DNA from: Brassica napus
Taxonomy: Eukaryota > Streptophyta > Magnoliopsida > Brassicales > Brassicaceae
NCBI RefSeq assembly: GCF_020379485.1
Contig: NW_026014884.1
Span: forward strand, 372,001-436,000
Length of the DNA stretch: 64,000 bases
Direction: 5' to 3'
Shown here in pieces: positions 1 through 9,386 of the stretch. The notes beneath the pieces are model-generated. The model was not told the origin of the DNA, searched no databases, and saw only the letters and a list, made by a program, of their open reading frames with translations. Each line of letters begins with the position of its first letter. The stretch's first letter is position 1. The translations under genes and the position numbers were made by a program.

Positions 1-366
1 TGATGTGTGTGCCTTCACCACATCTAACTCTGACCATACTTCTCTCAGCCTTCCCACAAGCTGATAACACTCATCCTTTCCTTGTCTCAAGCCGCGGATC
101 ACCCCTTTGTCCTCAACGACTCTTACAAGCTTGGACTTGCCTAAAGTTGCTTCAATCTCACTCTTTGTAGTGTCTCCTTGAACAACTTCATTTCCCAGCT
201 TCAGACCTCTTGTCTGACCTTCTTCAGTAGCCATTTCCATGAAAGGTTTCCCCTTTCCATGACTACTCCATAACCCACAGCTTTCCAAAGCTCCCTTTAT
301 CCATCTTGAACACACTCCATCCATCTCTTCTTCACGCCCCACTGGTTTACTAGATCTGTGCTTCAT
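1..366 (-). CDS. E1 Gag, N-terminal part, group B type (cut by the window edge)
   Basis: Translation from the ATG at 366 stays open for 122 codons to the window edge. It aligns without a gap to residues 10-131 of the E6 polyprotein, including the shared stretches MKHRSS, ALESCGLWSSHGKGKPFM and LREVWSELDVV. The product is the retrotransposon capsid protein, which assembles cytoplasmic virus-like particles. E6 has an upstream ATG that E1 lacks in frame, so this ATG is the best supported start. Whether the rest of the element is intact cannot be seen. Expression would come from the LTR at 518-1049. Confidence 0.75.
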   Translation of the reverse strand, partial: MKHRSSKPVGREEEMDGVCSRWIKGALESCGLWSSHGKGKPFMEMATEEGQTRGLKLGNEVVQGDTTKSEIEATLGKSKLVRVVEDKGVIRGLRQGKDECYQLVGRLREVWSELDVVKAHTS

Positions 367-499
367 CTCCTGTTGAGGTTGATTGAATCGACCAGACAAC
401 CTCCCAAATACCCAGAAACTGAAGAACAGCTCATGAACAGCTCAAGAACACCAAGAACACACAAACAGATTCTCGCAAATCACCACTCCCTTCCTTGCC

Positions 500-517
500 A
501 AACTGGCTCTGATACCA
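500..517 (-). other. Primer-binding site of E1 (initiator-Met tRNA)
   Basis: The minus strand reads TGGTATCAGAGCCAGTTT directly next to the LTR end. Plant initiator-Met tRNA ends in AACCTGGCTCTGATACCA, so 17 of 18 positions can pair. The other elements here have the perfect 18-nt match. Confidence 0.85.
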
Positions 518-1049
518 TATACACTTTTGTGTATGTAGAGTGATGAATAAATATCAAGAGATGATTAGTGTAGTTTGTATGAGATTTGGAGATTAAGAGA
601 GACTAAGAGAATAAAGAACAAGAGAGAATACTCAAAACTCCATTAGATTGATTAATGAGAGAGTTTACAACATATATAGATTAGGGATACATAAAAACGT
701 CCAGGTTCAGTCTAGTTAGGATAAGAAGCATGTGTAGTCAAAGATGCTTGATTAAAACTAGCCAATAAGGTTCCTCACATGCTTGGGTATCTTGCTTTAG
801 CTTTCCAGCTGGTGCCAGCCTGTCTAAAGCTCTCTTCCCTTGACCAGACCTTATCCAAACTCCTCCTTGCTTATCCAGACTCCTCCTGGCGTGTTTCACT
901 CTCCAAATGGATGCAAGGTAACTTCCCAAGTCTTTTAACTCAGTTACCACAGTAACAATAAAGTTACTGTGGTAAATCTCCAAAGTTACTGCCTGCTCCA
1001 AATCCCTTCCTCTATCCATGTATCAACTCTTCATCTCCTCATCTCAACA
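518..1049 (-). repeat. 5' LTR of E1 (532 bp, group B)
   Basis: On the minus strand the LTR starts TGTTGAGATGAGG and ends in ...GTGTATA next to the primer-binding site, so its termini are TG...TA rather than TG...CA. It resembles the E6 (520 bp) and E8 (535 bp) LTRs in length and sequence. Like them it carries an imperfect palindrome built from TTACCACAGTAAC-like arms near 940-975, and it has no CCGTAC array. Confidence 0.85.
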
Positions 1050-1059
1050 CTTCTCAACA

Positions 1060-2482
1060 CTCCCTTCAAGAGATCAATCACATACTTCCTTTGGGACATA
1101 AACAATCCTTCCTTTGATCTGCATATCTCAATCCCAAGAAAATACTTCATTTCCCCCAAGTCTTTAATTTCAAAGCTTGCCTTGAGATACTCCTTTGTAG
1201 CCTTAATACCTTCCTTATCACTGCCTGTGATGATGATATCATCCACATACACAAGCAACACCACAATACCAGATGAGGTGGTTAGGGTAAAGAGAGTGTG
1301 ATCCAATTCTGACTTTCTGAACCCTCTCCCATTCAGTGTAGTACTCAACTTGTTGTACCATGCCCTTGGAGACTGCTTGAGACCATAGATAGCTTTCCTC
1401 AACCTCAACACATTACCCTTCTTTACTAGATGTTCAAGACCTGGTGGTGGATGCATGTATACTTCATCTTCCAACTCTCCTTGAAGAAATGCATTCTTCA
1501 CATCCATTTTCCACAAATCCCACTCAAGATTCACAGCTAAAGATAATACAATCCTGATAGTATGAAGTTTAGCCACAGGAGCAAAGGTCTCAACATAGTC
1601 CTCACCATATGCCTGAGTAAATCCTCTTGCCACCAACCTAGACTTGCGCCTCTCTATTCTTCCATCAGGATGAAACTTGATTGTGAACACCCATTTACTA
1701 GTCACTGCCTTCTTCCCTTTAGGCAGCTCACTCTCATACCACATTTCATTCTTAATCATGGCTCCGGACTCATCAGCAACTGAATCTCTCCACTCCTTTA
1801 AAGCCATAGCTTCTTCATATGTCCTTGGAATATAGCTCTCATCCAAGCTTACTGTGAAGGCTGTATGCTCGTCCGGAAACTTTGCAAAGGAACACATAGC
1901 TTGAGAAGGATGCTCCACAGCCTGGGCATTGTAGTACACTCTCGTGTTTACCCAGTTGGAAGCATCTCTCTTCACACCCTTGTGCTCCTCCTTAGCTCCT
2001 GAACTTGTTCTTCTTGTGGTTCTTGCCCATCTTCACTTGATTGAGCACCACTCTCATTTAACCCATTAGGATCTCCTTCCCACTCTCCACTCTCATCTGA
2101 GCCAGTAGACTCTTTTTGCCCATCTCCACTAGACTGAGCACCAGTCTCCACTTCCTGTGTCACCTCTTGATTATGCTGGCCTGAATCTTCTTGATTTTGC
2201 ACTTTCTCATGAGATTCAGTTCCATTCCCCCTCTCATGATCAAAAGGAGTTGCTCTTTCAGCTTCACTAGTCGGATTGGAAGACTCTCTTCTTCCAGATT
2301 CCTGATCCTGGGATAACCCTATCCCTAGCTTCTCCAACAGCACCCTCAGTGTTGTTGCTCTATCAGATGGAGCTTGAGACAAATCCTTCAGATTTTCCCA
2401 CTCCTTTTCTTCATAATACCCTTTTGATTCAATAAACTTCACTTCTCTAGATACCATCACTCTCCTTGCTTCAGGATCATAG
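1060..2482 (-). pseudogene. E2 pol: integrase C-terminus and reverse transcriptase, broken
   Basis: On the minus strand this encodes the end of integrase (VSREVKFIESKGYYEEKEW), an acidic linker, the LRRSTR boundary motif and the copia RT domain. The RT contains SKWVFTIKF, RLVARGFTQAYGEDY, MDVKNAFLQGELEDEVYM, KAIYGLKQSPRAWY and the catalytic YVDD. Two lesions are visible. An extra AC on the plus strand near 1974-1978 (GTGTG where relatives have GTG) shifts the frame right after the LRRSTR motif. The gene then stops at 1060, after SQRKYVIDLLK, so the RT thumb and all of RNase H are missing. At 2482 it is cut by the solo LTR and resumes at 3503. It cannot make a working enzyme. Confidence 0.9.
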
Positions 2483-3497
2483 TGTTAACTTGAAGAGAAG
2501 AAGTGGAGAAGCAAAGGTGATGAGTTGAGTTGGTGCTTGTGCAAAGATAGGGCAAGTCCTTCAGGGATTGTCTACTAAGGATTCAGGAGGGTCTGAGAGT
2601 GTCCAGAAGTGATCTGATGGTTGTGCAAAGATAGGGCCAAGTCAGGAGAGGCTTAGGAGTATCTTTGGGAGCAGGTGGTCGAGTGTGCAAACTTAGGGCG
2701 AGGCCGTACGGATTTGGTACGGACGTGTACGGACCGTACGGATCCGTACGGACCTGTCCCGACCCGAAAGCTCATAACTCGATCATTTCAGAAGTTATGA
2801 AGTTTGTGCAAAAATAGGGCATAGGTCAGCTCTTAAGAGAAGAAGACAAAACAAGCTCTTAAGAGAAGAAGACAAAAGAAGCTCTTAAGAGAAGAAGACA
2901 AAGAAGATAAGGTGCTGTGATATGATTGGAGAGTTTGGTCATGGGACAGGCTGGCTTTGACTGTAAAGGCAAGGGGAGCCACGACCATGAACCTAGACTG
3001 ATCTGTGGACAGATTAGGAGGAGCTTAAGGAGAGCCAATCACAGCACAGCCCTGGTTTGAATTAAAGATAGGCGCCAGCTGCTTCAGCCAATCAGATTCA
3101 ACTACACAGATTACAACAAGACCAGCTCATCTACACCATCCATTCCTCTTAAGTTATTTACAGCCATTAGATATAGGTTTATGATGTCTCAGATTGTAAA
3201 AGTCTATATAAACAGATGTATATGGCGATTTGTAACTCTTAAGAGAGTTAGGGGGATTTCCCCTTCTCCTTCATAGTCTTTGGTTACTTTGAATCTCCCA
3301 ATCTCTATTCTCTGGTTACCTAATCTCTCAATCTCTCTAATCTCTCAATCTCTCACCCAAAGTCTCTTAATCTCACACCATTCTTATTCTTCCATCAGTC
3401 TCTTTGTTATTCTCTTCCATTGTTGAACAAGACTCAGTCCCAACCTGTGGAGGTTGATTCACCACGCCCACACAACCTGTGCTCTGAAAATCTCACA
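2483..3497 (+). repeat. Solo LTR of the long-LTR non-autonomous family (1,015 bp)
   Basis: This LTR starts TGTTAACTTGAAG and ends AAATCTCACA-like (TCTCACA), with no internal sequence. It is flanked by the 5-bp target duplication CATAG (2478-2482 and 3498-3502) inside E2 integrase. It belongs to the E12/E14 LTR family. It contains four dispersed GTGCAAA(N)2TAGGG units (near 2528, 2623, 2683 and 2807) and a GTACGG array at 2704-2750. A solo LTR with an intact duplication is the expected product of recombination between the two LTRs of a full element. Confidence 0.92.
2704..2752 (+). promoter_or_regulatory. CCGTAC/GTACGG array in the solo LTR U3
   Basis: Five GTAC cores begin at 2706, 2717, 2727, 2736 and 2746, that is 9-11 bp apart, or about one helical turn. 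Each is flanked to give CCGTAC or GTACGG. SBP-domain (SPL) transcription factors are known to bind a GTAC core, often in the context CCGTAC(A/G). Binding here is an inference. Confidence 0.5.
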
Positions 3498-3502
3498 CAT
3501 AG

Positions 3503-3665
3503 CACTTGTATCCCTTCTGAGTGATGGAGTATCCAATGAACATAGCCTTAGTACTCTTTGCCTCCAGCTTGTTTCTCTGTTCTCCTGGAGTCATGACATA
3601 GCATACACACCCAAATACTCTTAGGTGATCAATAAAAGGCTTGCTCTTATTCAGCACCTCAAATG
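3503..3665 (-). pseudogene. E2 integrase C-terminal segment between two insertions
   Basis: The minus strand encodes FEVLNKSKPFIDHLRVFGCVCYVM followed by the copia integrase C-terminal motif NKLEAKSTKAMFIGYSITQKGYKCY. It joins in frame to the piece ending LKNMSPF at 26990 when E3 is removed, and to DPEARRVMVSREVK at 2482 when the solo LTR is removed. It has no independent start and is a fragment. Confidence 0.9.
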
Positions 3666-3817
3666 TGTTGAGATGAGTTGAAGATATGAACATGAAGAGA
3701 TAAGAAGTGGAAGAGAAGAGGAGGAAGAGAATGAGGGGACTTTGGGCAAGCATGGTACGGACGTCCGTACAAGGCCGTACATGGCCGTACCGTCCGTACC
3801 AAATGTCTCGACCAAAG
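3666..3817 (+). repeat. 5' LTR of E3, first part
   Basis: This is the first 152 bp of the LTR, beginning TGTTGAGATGAGTTGAAG and including a CCGTAC array at 3755-3800. It matches the start of the 3' LTR at 26418. E4 interrupts it after CAAAG (3813-3817), and it resumes at 15687. Confidence 0.92.
3755..3800 (+). promoter_or_regulatory. CCGTAC/GTACGG array in E3 U3
   Basis: Five GTAC cores in GTACGG or CCGTAC context occur within 46 bp, several about 10 bp apart, upstream of the LTR TATA box. The part GTACGGACGTCCGTAC is a perfect palindrome. This is a candidate SBP/SPL binding cluster; the role is inferred from the motif only. Confidence 0.45.
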
Positions 3818-4419
3818 TGATAGTTTTAATGATGTTAAGAGTAATCTGAGTGTTTTAGAGAAGATTAGAATGAGTTTAGAAAAGATTAAATTCTGAAATA
3901 AGATTTGGAGTCTAGAGAGAGTTTTAGAAAGACTAAGAGAGACTCATAACTTGCTTGATTGTATTAATGAGAGTGTTTACAACTTTATAAGAGAAGAGAC
4001 AAGGGTTTTCGTAGCTAAGAGGATAAGGTAAGCATGTGGAGTCAAAGGCCATTTCAAACTTGTCCAATGAGGTGAGCCGCGCGTGTGAGCCTTCATTAGC
4101 TGGCTCATACCTTTTGCTTTTCCGTGTCCAGCTGTGCCAGCCTGTCCAAGACTCTCCCTTATCCTTTCCAACGGTCTGATCCATCCACAAATGCCAAGGT
4201 AACTTCTCCTCTTTACTTAAGTAACTCGGATAACTTATGGTGAGGTTTGGTTGAGCTTTGGTCGATCCTATCTTGTACGGCCTGTCCTGTCATGTACGGC
4301 CATGTACGGCCTTGTACGGACAGGCTGATCCCAAAGCTCCCAAACCTTCCTATCCTTCCTCTTCTTCATTCTACTCAACCCTCATCTCCATTCTTCACTT
4401 GACACTCTTCATCTCAACA
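3818..4419 (-). repeat. 3' LTR of E4 (602 bp)
   Basis: On the minus strand it runs TGTTGAGATGAAGAG...AAACTATCA, giving canonical TG...CA termini. It abuts the polypurine tract (minus-strand GCTTGAGGGGGAG). A GTACGG array lies at about 4275-4320 on the plus strand. Confidence 0.93.
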
Positions 4420-4540
4420 CTCCCCCTCAAGCTTAGCTTTGTGAAAGACTAAGCTTGGACAGCCATGAGATCTTTCTCATTAAAAACCTCACTAAGGAAA
4501 ACCCATTGGGACAAAACCTTAATGAGGGAAAAAGAGTAAA
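4420..4540 (-). promoter_or_regulatory. E4 3' UTR: polypurine tract and conserved hairpin
   Basis: The polypurine tract that primes plus-strand DNA synthesis is at 4420-4433. Upstream on the minus strand, CCTCATTAAGG (4527-4517) can pair with CCTTAGTGAGG (4497-4487), an 11-bp stem with one G-U pair around a TTTTGTCCCAATGGGTTTT loop. The same structure with different base pairs occurs in E5, E9 and E12. Such a block upstream of the PPT is common in plant copia elements; the structural reading is mine. Confidence 0.65.
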
Positions 4541-4559
4541 GATCTCATGACTAAGGGGA

Positions 4560-7500
4560 TCAGCTGCTTCTCTTCCCAAGATCAATGAGGCCCAATCTGA
4601 TATGAATGGACTCCATTGTCTTTTGCCTTGCAGCCTTGGTGAATACATCAGCCAACTGATCTTCACTCCTAGTATAACATGGCAAGATGACTCCTAGGAC
4701 AATCATCTGCCTCACCTTGTGGCAATCAACCTCAATGTGCTTTGTTCTCTCATGGAACACCGAGTTGGAGGCTATGTGAATGGCGGCCTGGTTGTCACAA
4801 TGCATTGTCATTGGAGTGTCTTGTGCTATCTCCAAATGCTTCAAGATGCCCTTGATCCAAACTAGCTCGTTTGTAAGCTTCAGCATGGCTCTATATTCAG
4901 CTTCTGCACTAGAGCATGACACCACCTTCTGTTTCTTACTCTTCCAAGTCACCAAGTTGCCTCCAATGAATGTGCAATAGCCGGTTGTTGATCTTCTGTC
5001 AGCTCTATCACCTGCCCAATCAGCATCACAATAGCCCACCACTTCTGTGCTTCCATTGCACCCCATCCATACACCTTGATCCGGCGAGCCATTTAGATAC
5101 ATCAGCAACCTCTCCACCATACGCCAATGATGTTCCTTGGGAAGCTGCATGTGTTGACTCACCTGATTCACAGCAAAGCATATATCAGGTCTTGTGATGG
5201 TTAGATAAATCAATTTTCCAACAAGTTTTCTATAGAGTTTAGGATCATGAAATGGCTTGCTGTCTTCAATCTCCCCCTCTCTTGGTACTTTGTAGCCATC
5301 CTCCATTGGCATTCTTGCTGTCTTGCCTCCATAAGCACCTGCATCTTTCAAAAGATCAAGTGTATACTTCCTTTGGGACATGAACAAACCTTCCTTGGAT
5401 CTACAAATCTCAATTCCAAGAAAGTATTTCATTTCTCCCAAGTCTTTTATTTCAAACATAGACTTTAGAAACTCCTTGGTTGCTTTGATACCTTCTTTAT
5501 CACTTCCTGTGATAATGATATCATCCACATACACAAGGAGAGCAACCATACCTGAGGGTGTAGTAAGGGTAAAGAGAGTATGGTCCAATTCTGACTTCCT
5601 AAAGCCTCGGCCATTCAGAGTTGTGCTCAGCTTGTTGTACCATGCTCTTGGTGATTGCTTCAGCCCATAGATAGCCTTCTTTAACCTCAGTACATTCCCT
5701 CTCTTCACTAGATGTTCAAGACCTGGTGGAGGATACATATAGACTTCATCCTCAAGTTCTCCTTGTAGAAATGCATTCTTCACATCCATTTGCCACAATC
5801 CCCATCCAAGGTTCACAGCCAAGCTTAAAACAATTCTAATTGTGTGTAGCTTGGCTACTGGTGCAAATGTCTCAATGTAATCCTCTCCATATGTCTGAGT
5901 AAACCCTCTTGCTACTAGTCTAGTTTTCTTCCTCTCAATCGACCCATCAGCCTTGTACTTGATTGTAAAGATCCATCTACTAGACACTGCCTTCTTCCCT
6001 TTTGGTAGTTCACTCTCATACCATGTATCATTCTTTATCATAGCTCCTGCCTCAGCTCCTACTGATTCCTTCCACTCCTTATCCTCCATTGCCTCTTCAT
6101 AGCTTCTTGGAATGTGATTCTCATTCAAGTTTACCATAAATGCACAATGTGCTTCTGGATATTGACTGAAAGAACACACGGCCTGAGTAGGATGCTCCAC
6201 AGCTTGGGCATTGTAGTACACTCTCGTGTTTACCCAACTGGAAGGGTCCTTTCTCAGCCTTGTACTTCTTCTTAACATTGGCCCTTCTTGTGCCATCTCT
6301 TGTTCTTCTTCTTGTGACAACATTTCGGATCTTTCTTCTCCTAGCTGACTTGCTTCAGCTCCCTCTTCCCTTAGCTGATCATTAGCTTCTTCTTGTTGAT
6401 CATCTGATTCCACACCTTGATCATGAGAGCCAGAACTCTCTTCTCTACTTGTTTCTTCACGCTCAAGGTTTGGAGTTCTTGTTTCATTCCCCCCTTCATG
6501 CTCAAGGTTGGAAGTCTGATGATCCGGTGCTGGAGTTGTGCTTCTCCCCCCCTGATGTCCTTGGTTCATGTTGATTCCAAGCCCTTCTAGGATCAACCTC
6601 AAGGTTTCAGCTCTATCAGATGTAAGATCCTTCAAATCTTCTTGAATCTGCTCTTCATAATATCCTTTTTCTTCAACAAACTTTACTTCTCTAGATACTA
6701 ACACTCTCCTTGTGTTAGGATCATAGCACTTGTATCCTTTCTGACTTGATGAGTATCCAATGAACATTGCCTTTGAACTCTTAGCTTCTAGCTTGTTTCT
6801 TATCTCTCCAGGCACCATCACAAAACACAAACATCCAAAGATCTTCATATGCTCGAGTGAAGGTTTGTACTGATTCAATACCTCAAATGGTGATTGTCCT
6901 TGAAGGATCAGAGTTGGTGTCCTGTTGATGAGATAACAAGCCGTAGCAACTGCATCACTCCAAAACTTCTTAGGCACATTGGATTGAAACATCATGGACC
7001 TGGCTACTTCCATCAAGTGCCTGTTCTTCCTTTCAGCCACACCATTCTGTTGTGGTGTATAGGGACAGCTTGTCTGATGAAGTATTCCATGTTGAGATAG
7101 ATGTAGCTTGAATGCTTGTCCTGTGTACTCTCCTCCATTATCTGACCTAAAAATTTTTATCTTGGCATTGTAATGGTTAGTCACATAGGCTTGAAAGTTT
7201 TTAAATGCATCAAGTACCCTATCTTTGGTTGGAATTAAAGTTAACCAGGTGTATTTGGATTTTTCATCAATGAAAGTTACATAGTACTTATGATTGTCTC
7301 TAGAAAGGCAAGGTGCAGTCCAAACATCAGAATGAATAAGATCAAAACATTTTTCATAAACAGTAGTAGACTTGGTAAAGACAGTTCTACAATGCTTGCC
7401 TAAGATGCAAGCTTCACACTCATTATTCTCAAAGGAAACACCTGGCAACATCAGTTTTAAAGCCTTATTATGAGGGTGTCCTAATCTAGCATGCCACAAT

Positions 7501-9131
7501 GCATTTTTACTTAAACTAGAACCAGAAACAGAAGTAAACGAGCAGCTATAACTAGAAACAGGAGCAAGATCTTTGAGCAAATACAATTCTCCTTTAGTCA
7601 CTCCCTTTCCAATCATCTTGCTGCTTTTAATATCCTGAAACTTCACATCATTAGGACTGAATATGACATTGCATTGCAAATCAGTAGCACATTTCTTAAC
7701 AGATAACAAGTTTGAAGTAAATTCAGGCATATAAAAGGCTTTAGTCTCCTTACCAAACAGTTTAAGACTTCCTATTCCTCTAATAGGTATCTTATCTCCA
7801 TTAGCTATCATCACATTACCATTCATTGGTACAATGTCTTTAATTAAACTAGTGTCACTTATCATATGATGAGATGCACCAGAATCAACTACTAAAGGCT
7901 TAATGGTATGTGACCTAGCAATATGAGCAAGGATACTAGATGGTTTGAATACATGATCATTCCTAGCAAAACTAGCCGTTCTAGATTGGTTTAACATCTC
8001 AATCACACTTTCATGCATCCTATCAGTTCTAGTTAGATTCTCATCATTCTCTATAGCCCTAGCACCAAAGGAATAAGCAAATGTGTTACCATGCTCTTTA
8101 AAGAGCTTGATGAGAGCATCCAGGTCGGATCTCCTTAGATACTCTTGATCATAGTTCCCACGGTTGCTTGGGGCTCCAGTGTAGGCTACAAGAGACTTCC
8201 CATCACCTCCTTCACGCCCATCTATCTCCTTTCCTTTGCTTGGACCAGCTCCACTCGTTCCATCTGATACATTAGCCCTTGCCTCACGGTCCTTCATGAA
8301 CTTTGCCGGTTTGAGATGTGGGTGAAGGATCCAGCATTGACTCTTCTTGTGGCCATGCTTCTTGCAGTGATCACAGTTCCCATTGAACCTCCTCTCCTCA
8401 TACTTCCCATGCGCAGCAGCCTTATTTGCTTGTGTAGCTTCATTCCCTTCCTCTTGAGTCGCTTGGCTTGCAAGGGAAAGGTCTCCTTTCTTGGCAAACA
8501 ACCCAATGGAGCCTTGCTCCTTCTGAATCCGCGCACACACATCCTCAAGGTCAGGTAGAGTGTCTTCTCTAAGCAGGTGCTGGATGAGACCATTATACGC
8601 CGGGTTGAGGGTGAGAAGTAGGCCAAAGACCTTGTCTTGCTCTCTTCTCTTGTTGAGCTCATCTGCATCTGTAGTGCTTGGCCTTAACATCTCCATCTCG
8701 GACCATAGTGATCTGAATCTCCCAAGGTGTTTAGTGAACTCCATATCCTCTTGTACCAGGTTGTTAATCGCTTGCTTCACCTCAAACACCCTGCTCAAGT
8801 TTGATGTATTCCCATACACCTTCTTCAGTGTGTCCCACAGTTCCTTAGCAGACTCACAGTAGCTGTAGGCATCTAAGATTGCTGGCTCAAGGGATGCGTG
8901 AAGCACTGACATCACCAGCATGTCCTCTTGATACCACTTCTCAGCCGCGTTGCTTGCAGCCTCACCATCATCCTCTCCTTGAGTGATGAGTTTTGGAGCT
9001 TCTCCAGGGTTGATATGCTTCCACAACCCCTTACTTCCCACCGTGGTTCTCACCATCCTTGACCATACCAAGTAGTTGTTTCCCTTGAAACACACGGCTA
9101 CCTTCATGTTCATGTTCATCCCACTCTCCAT
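4560..9131 (-). CDS. E4 Gag-Pol polyprotein, unbroken (1,523 aa)
   Basis: This single frame encodes everything needed for copia retrotransposition. Residues 1-235 form the Gag capsid region (NYLVWSR, LWDTLKKVYGNTSNLSRVFEVKQAI). A CCHC knuckle follows with C253, C256, H261 and C266. The aspartic protease active site DSGA starts at 416. Integrase has its HHCC zinc site (H547, H552, C572, C575) and the DDE triad D602, D664 and E700, with 35 residues between the last two. An acidic variable linker (about 850-950) precedes RT with YVDD at 1201-1204. RNase H follows with YCDADW near 1369, SSAEAEY near 1410 and HCDNQ near 1446. The start is the first ATG after the leader and matches MxxGMNMxMKVAV in E3 and E7. 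No lesion is visible. Its promoter is now about 5.7 kb further away because of E5. Confidence 0.96.
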   Translation of the reverse strand: MESGMNMNMKVAVCFKGNNYLVWSRMVRTTVGSKGLWKHINPGEAPKLITQGEDDGEAASNAAEKWYQEDMLVMSVLHASLEPAILDAYSYCESAKELWDTLKKVYGNTSNLSRVFEVKQAINNLVQEDMEFTKHLGRFRSLWSEMEMLRPSTTDADELNKRREQDKVFGLLLTLNPAYNGLIQHLLREDTLPDLEDVCARIQKEQGSIGLFAKKGDLSLASQATQEEGNEATQANKAAAHGKYEERRFNGNCDHCKKHGHKKSQCWILHPHLKPAKFMKDREARANVSDGTSGAGPSKGKEIDGREGGDGKSLVAYTGAPSNRGNYDQEYLRRSDLDALIKLFKEHGNTFAYSFGARAIENDENLTRTDRMHESVIEMLNQSRTASFARNDHVFKPSSILAHIARSHTIKPLVVDSGASHHMISDTSLIKDIVPMNGNVMIANGDKIPIRGIGSLKLFGKETKAFYMPEFTSNLLSVKKCATDLQCNVIFSPNDVKFQDIKSSKMIGKGVTKGELYLLKDLAPVSSYSCSFTSVSGSSLSKNALWHARLGHPHNKALKLMLPGVSFENNECEACILGKHCRTVFTKSTTVYEKCFDLIHSDVWTAPCLSRDNHKYYVTFIDEKSKYTWLTLIPTKDRVLDAFKNFQAYVTNHYNAKIKIFRSDNGGEYTGQAFKLHLSQHGILHQTSCPYTPQQNGVAERKNRHLMEVARSMMFQSNVPKKFWSDAVATACYLINRTPTLILQGQSPFEVLNQYKPSLEHMKIFGCLCFVMVPGEIRNKLEAKSSKAMFIGYSSSQKGYKCYDPNTRRVLVSREVKFVEEKGYYEEQIQEDLKDLTSDRAETLRLILEGLGINMNQGHQGGRSTTPAPDHQTSNLEHEGGNETRTPNLEREETSREESSGSHDQGVESDDQQEEANDQLREEGAEASQLGEERSEMLSQEEEQEMAQEGPMLRRSTRLRKDPSSWVNTRVYYNAQAVEHPTQAVCSFSQYPEAHCAFMVNLNENHIPRSYEEAMEDKEWKESVGAEAGAMIKNDTWYESELPKGKKAVSSRWIFTIKYKADGSIERKKTRLVARGFTQTYGEDYIETFAPVAKLHTIRIVLSLAVNLGWGLWQMDVKNAFLQGELEDEVYMYPPPGLEHLVKRGNVLRLKKAIYGLKQSPRAWYNKLSTTLNGRGFRKSELDHTLFTLTTPSGMVALLVYVDDIIITGSDKEGIKATKEFLKSMFEIKDLGEMKYFLGIEICRSKEGLFMSQRKYTLDLLKDAGAYGGKTARMPMEDGYKVPREGEIEDSKPFHDPKLYRKLVGKLIYLTITRPDICFAVNQVSQHMQLPKEHHWRMVERLLMYLNGSPDQGVWMGCNGSTEVVGYCDADWAGDRADRRSTTGYCTFIGGNLVTWKSKKQKVVSCSSAEAEYRAMLKLTNELVWIKGILKHLEIAQDTPMTMHCDNQAAIHIASNSVFHERTKHIEVDCHKVRQMIVLGVILPCYTRSEDQLADVFTKAARQKTMESIHIRLGLIDLGKRSS

Positions 9132-9270
9132 GTTGAATGATGAACTCTCTAAGCTTCAGGAACTTTATCTTGAGTTGAATGACTTGTAGAAACCCTTACA
9201 GCCTCGATCTTCAACCCACGCAGCTTCAGACAACACTCCACAACTAGTCTTGAACTTGAAATGTACCCGG

Positions 9271-9368
9271 TGATTCCTCATTAGTCATCTAATCACATAA
9301 TCATCTCCTTACTCATCCTAAATCATTCTACTCTTTCACATACAAACTCAGATTATCTAAAACTTATA
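9271..9368 (+). repeat. Truncated 5' LTR of E5 (98 bp, R/U5 part only)
   Basis: It starts TGATTCCTCATTAG and ends AAAACTTATA, identical to the last 98 bp of the 3' LTR. In the 3' LTR this stretch begins about 67 bp after the TATA box, so the piece is U5 plus part of R. Its first two bases are TG, as at a normal LTR end, and the target duplication CCCGG lies immediately before it. Confidence 0.9.
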
Positions 9369-9386
9369 TGGTATCAGAGCCAGGTT
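9369..9386 (+). other. Primer-binding site of E5
   Basis: TGGTATCAGAGCCAGGTT follows the LTR directly and is a perfect 18-nt complement of the 3' end of plant initiator-Met tRNA. Confidence 0.93.

Larger units (their letters stand above)
1..1049 (-). mobile_element. E1: Ty1/copia retrotransposon, 5' end only (group B)
   Basis: This is the 5' end of a minus-strand copia element that runs out of the window at the left. Reading on the minus strand, it has a 5' LTR (1049 down to 518), a primer-binding site (517 to 500), a leader of about 130 nt with nothing recognisable in it, and the start of a gag gene (366 to 1). The gag start is closely related to that of E6 at 19838. The PBS reads as the complement of initiator-Met tRNA with one mismatch (AGTTT where the other elements have AGGTT). 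The right flank joins E2 reverse transcriptase sequence. No target duplication can be checked because the other end is outside the window. Confidence 0.88.

Noticed and set aside
969..1301. Possible host gene on the plus strand over the E2 RT region
   Set aside because: It is the reverse complement of conserved RT sequence; no independent codon signal, splice structure or known domain is seen.
2700..2752. GTACGG clusters considered as satellite or telomere-like repeats or a CRISPR-like array
   Set aside because: Units are too short, few and imperfect, confined to LTR U3 regions, and no spacer-repeat structure is present.
8294..8668. Many short open frames on the strand opposite or overlapping the polyproteins
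   Set aside because: They shadow strongly conserved copia domains in other frames, have no recognisable domain of their own, and recur only because the elements are repeated.
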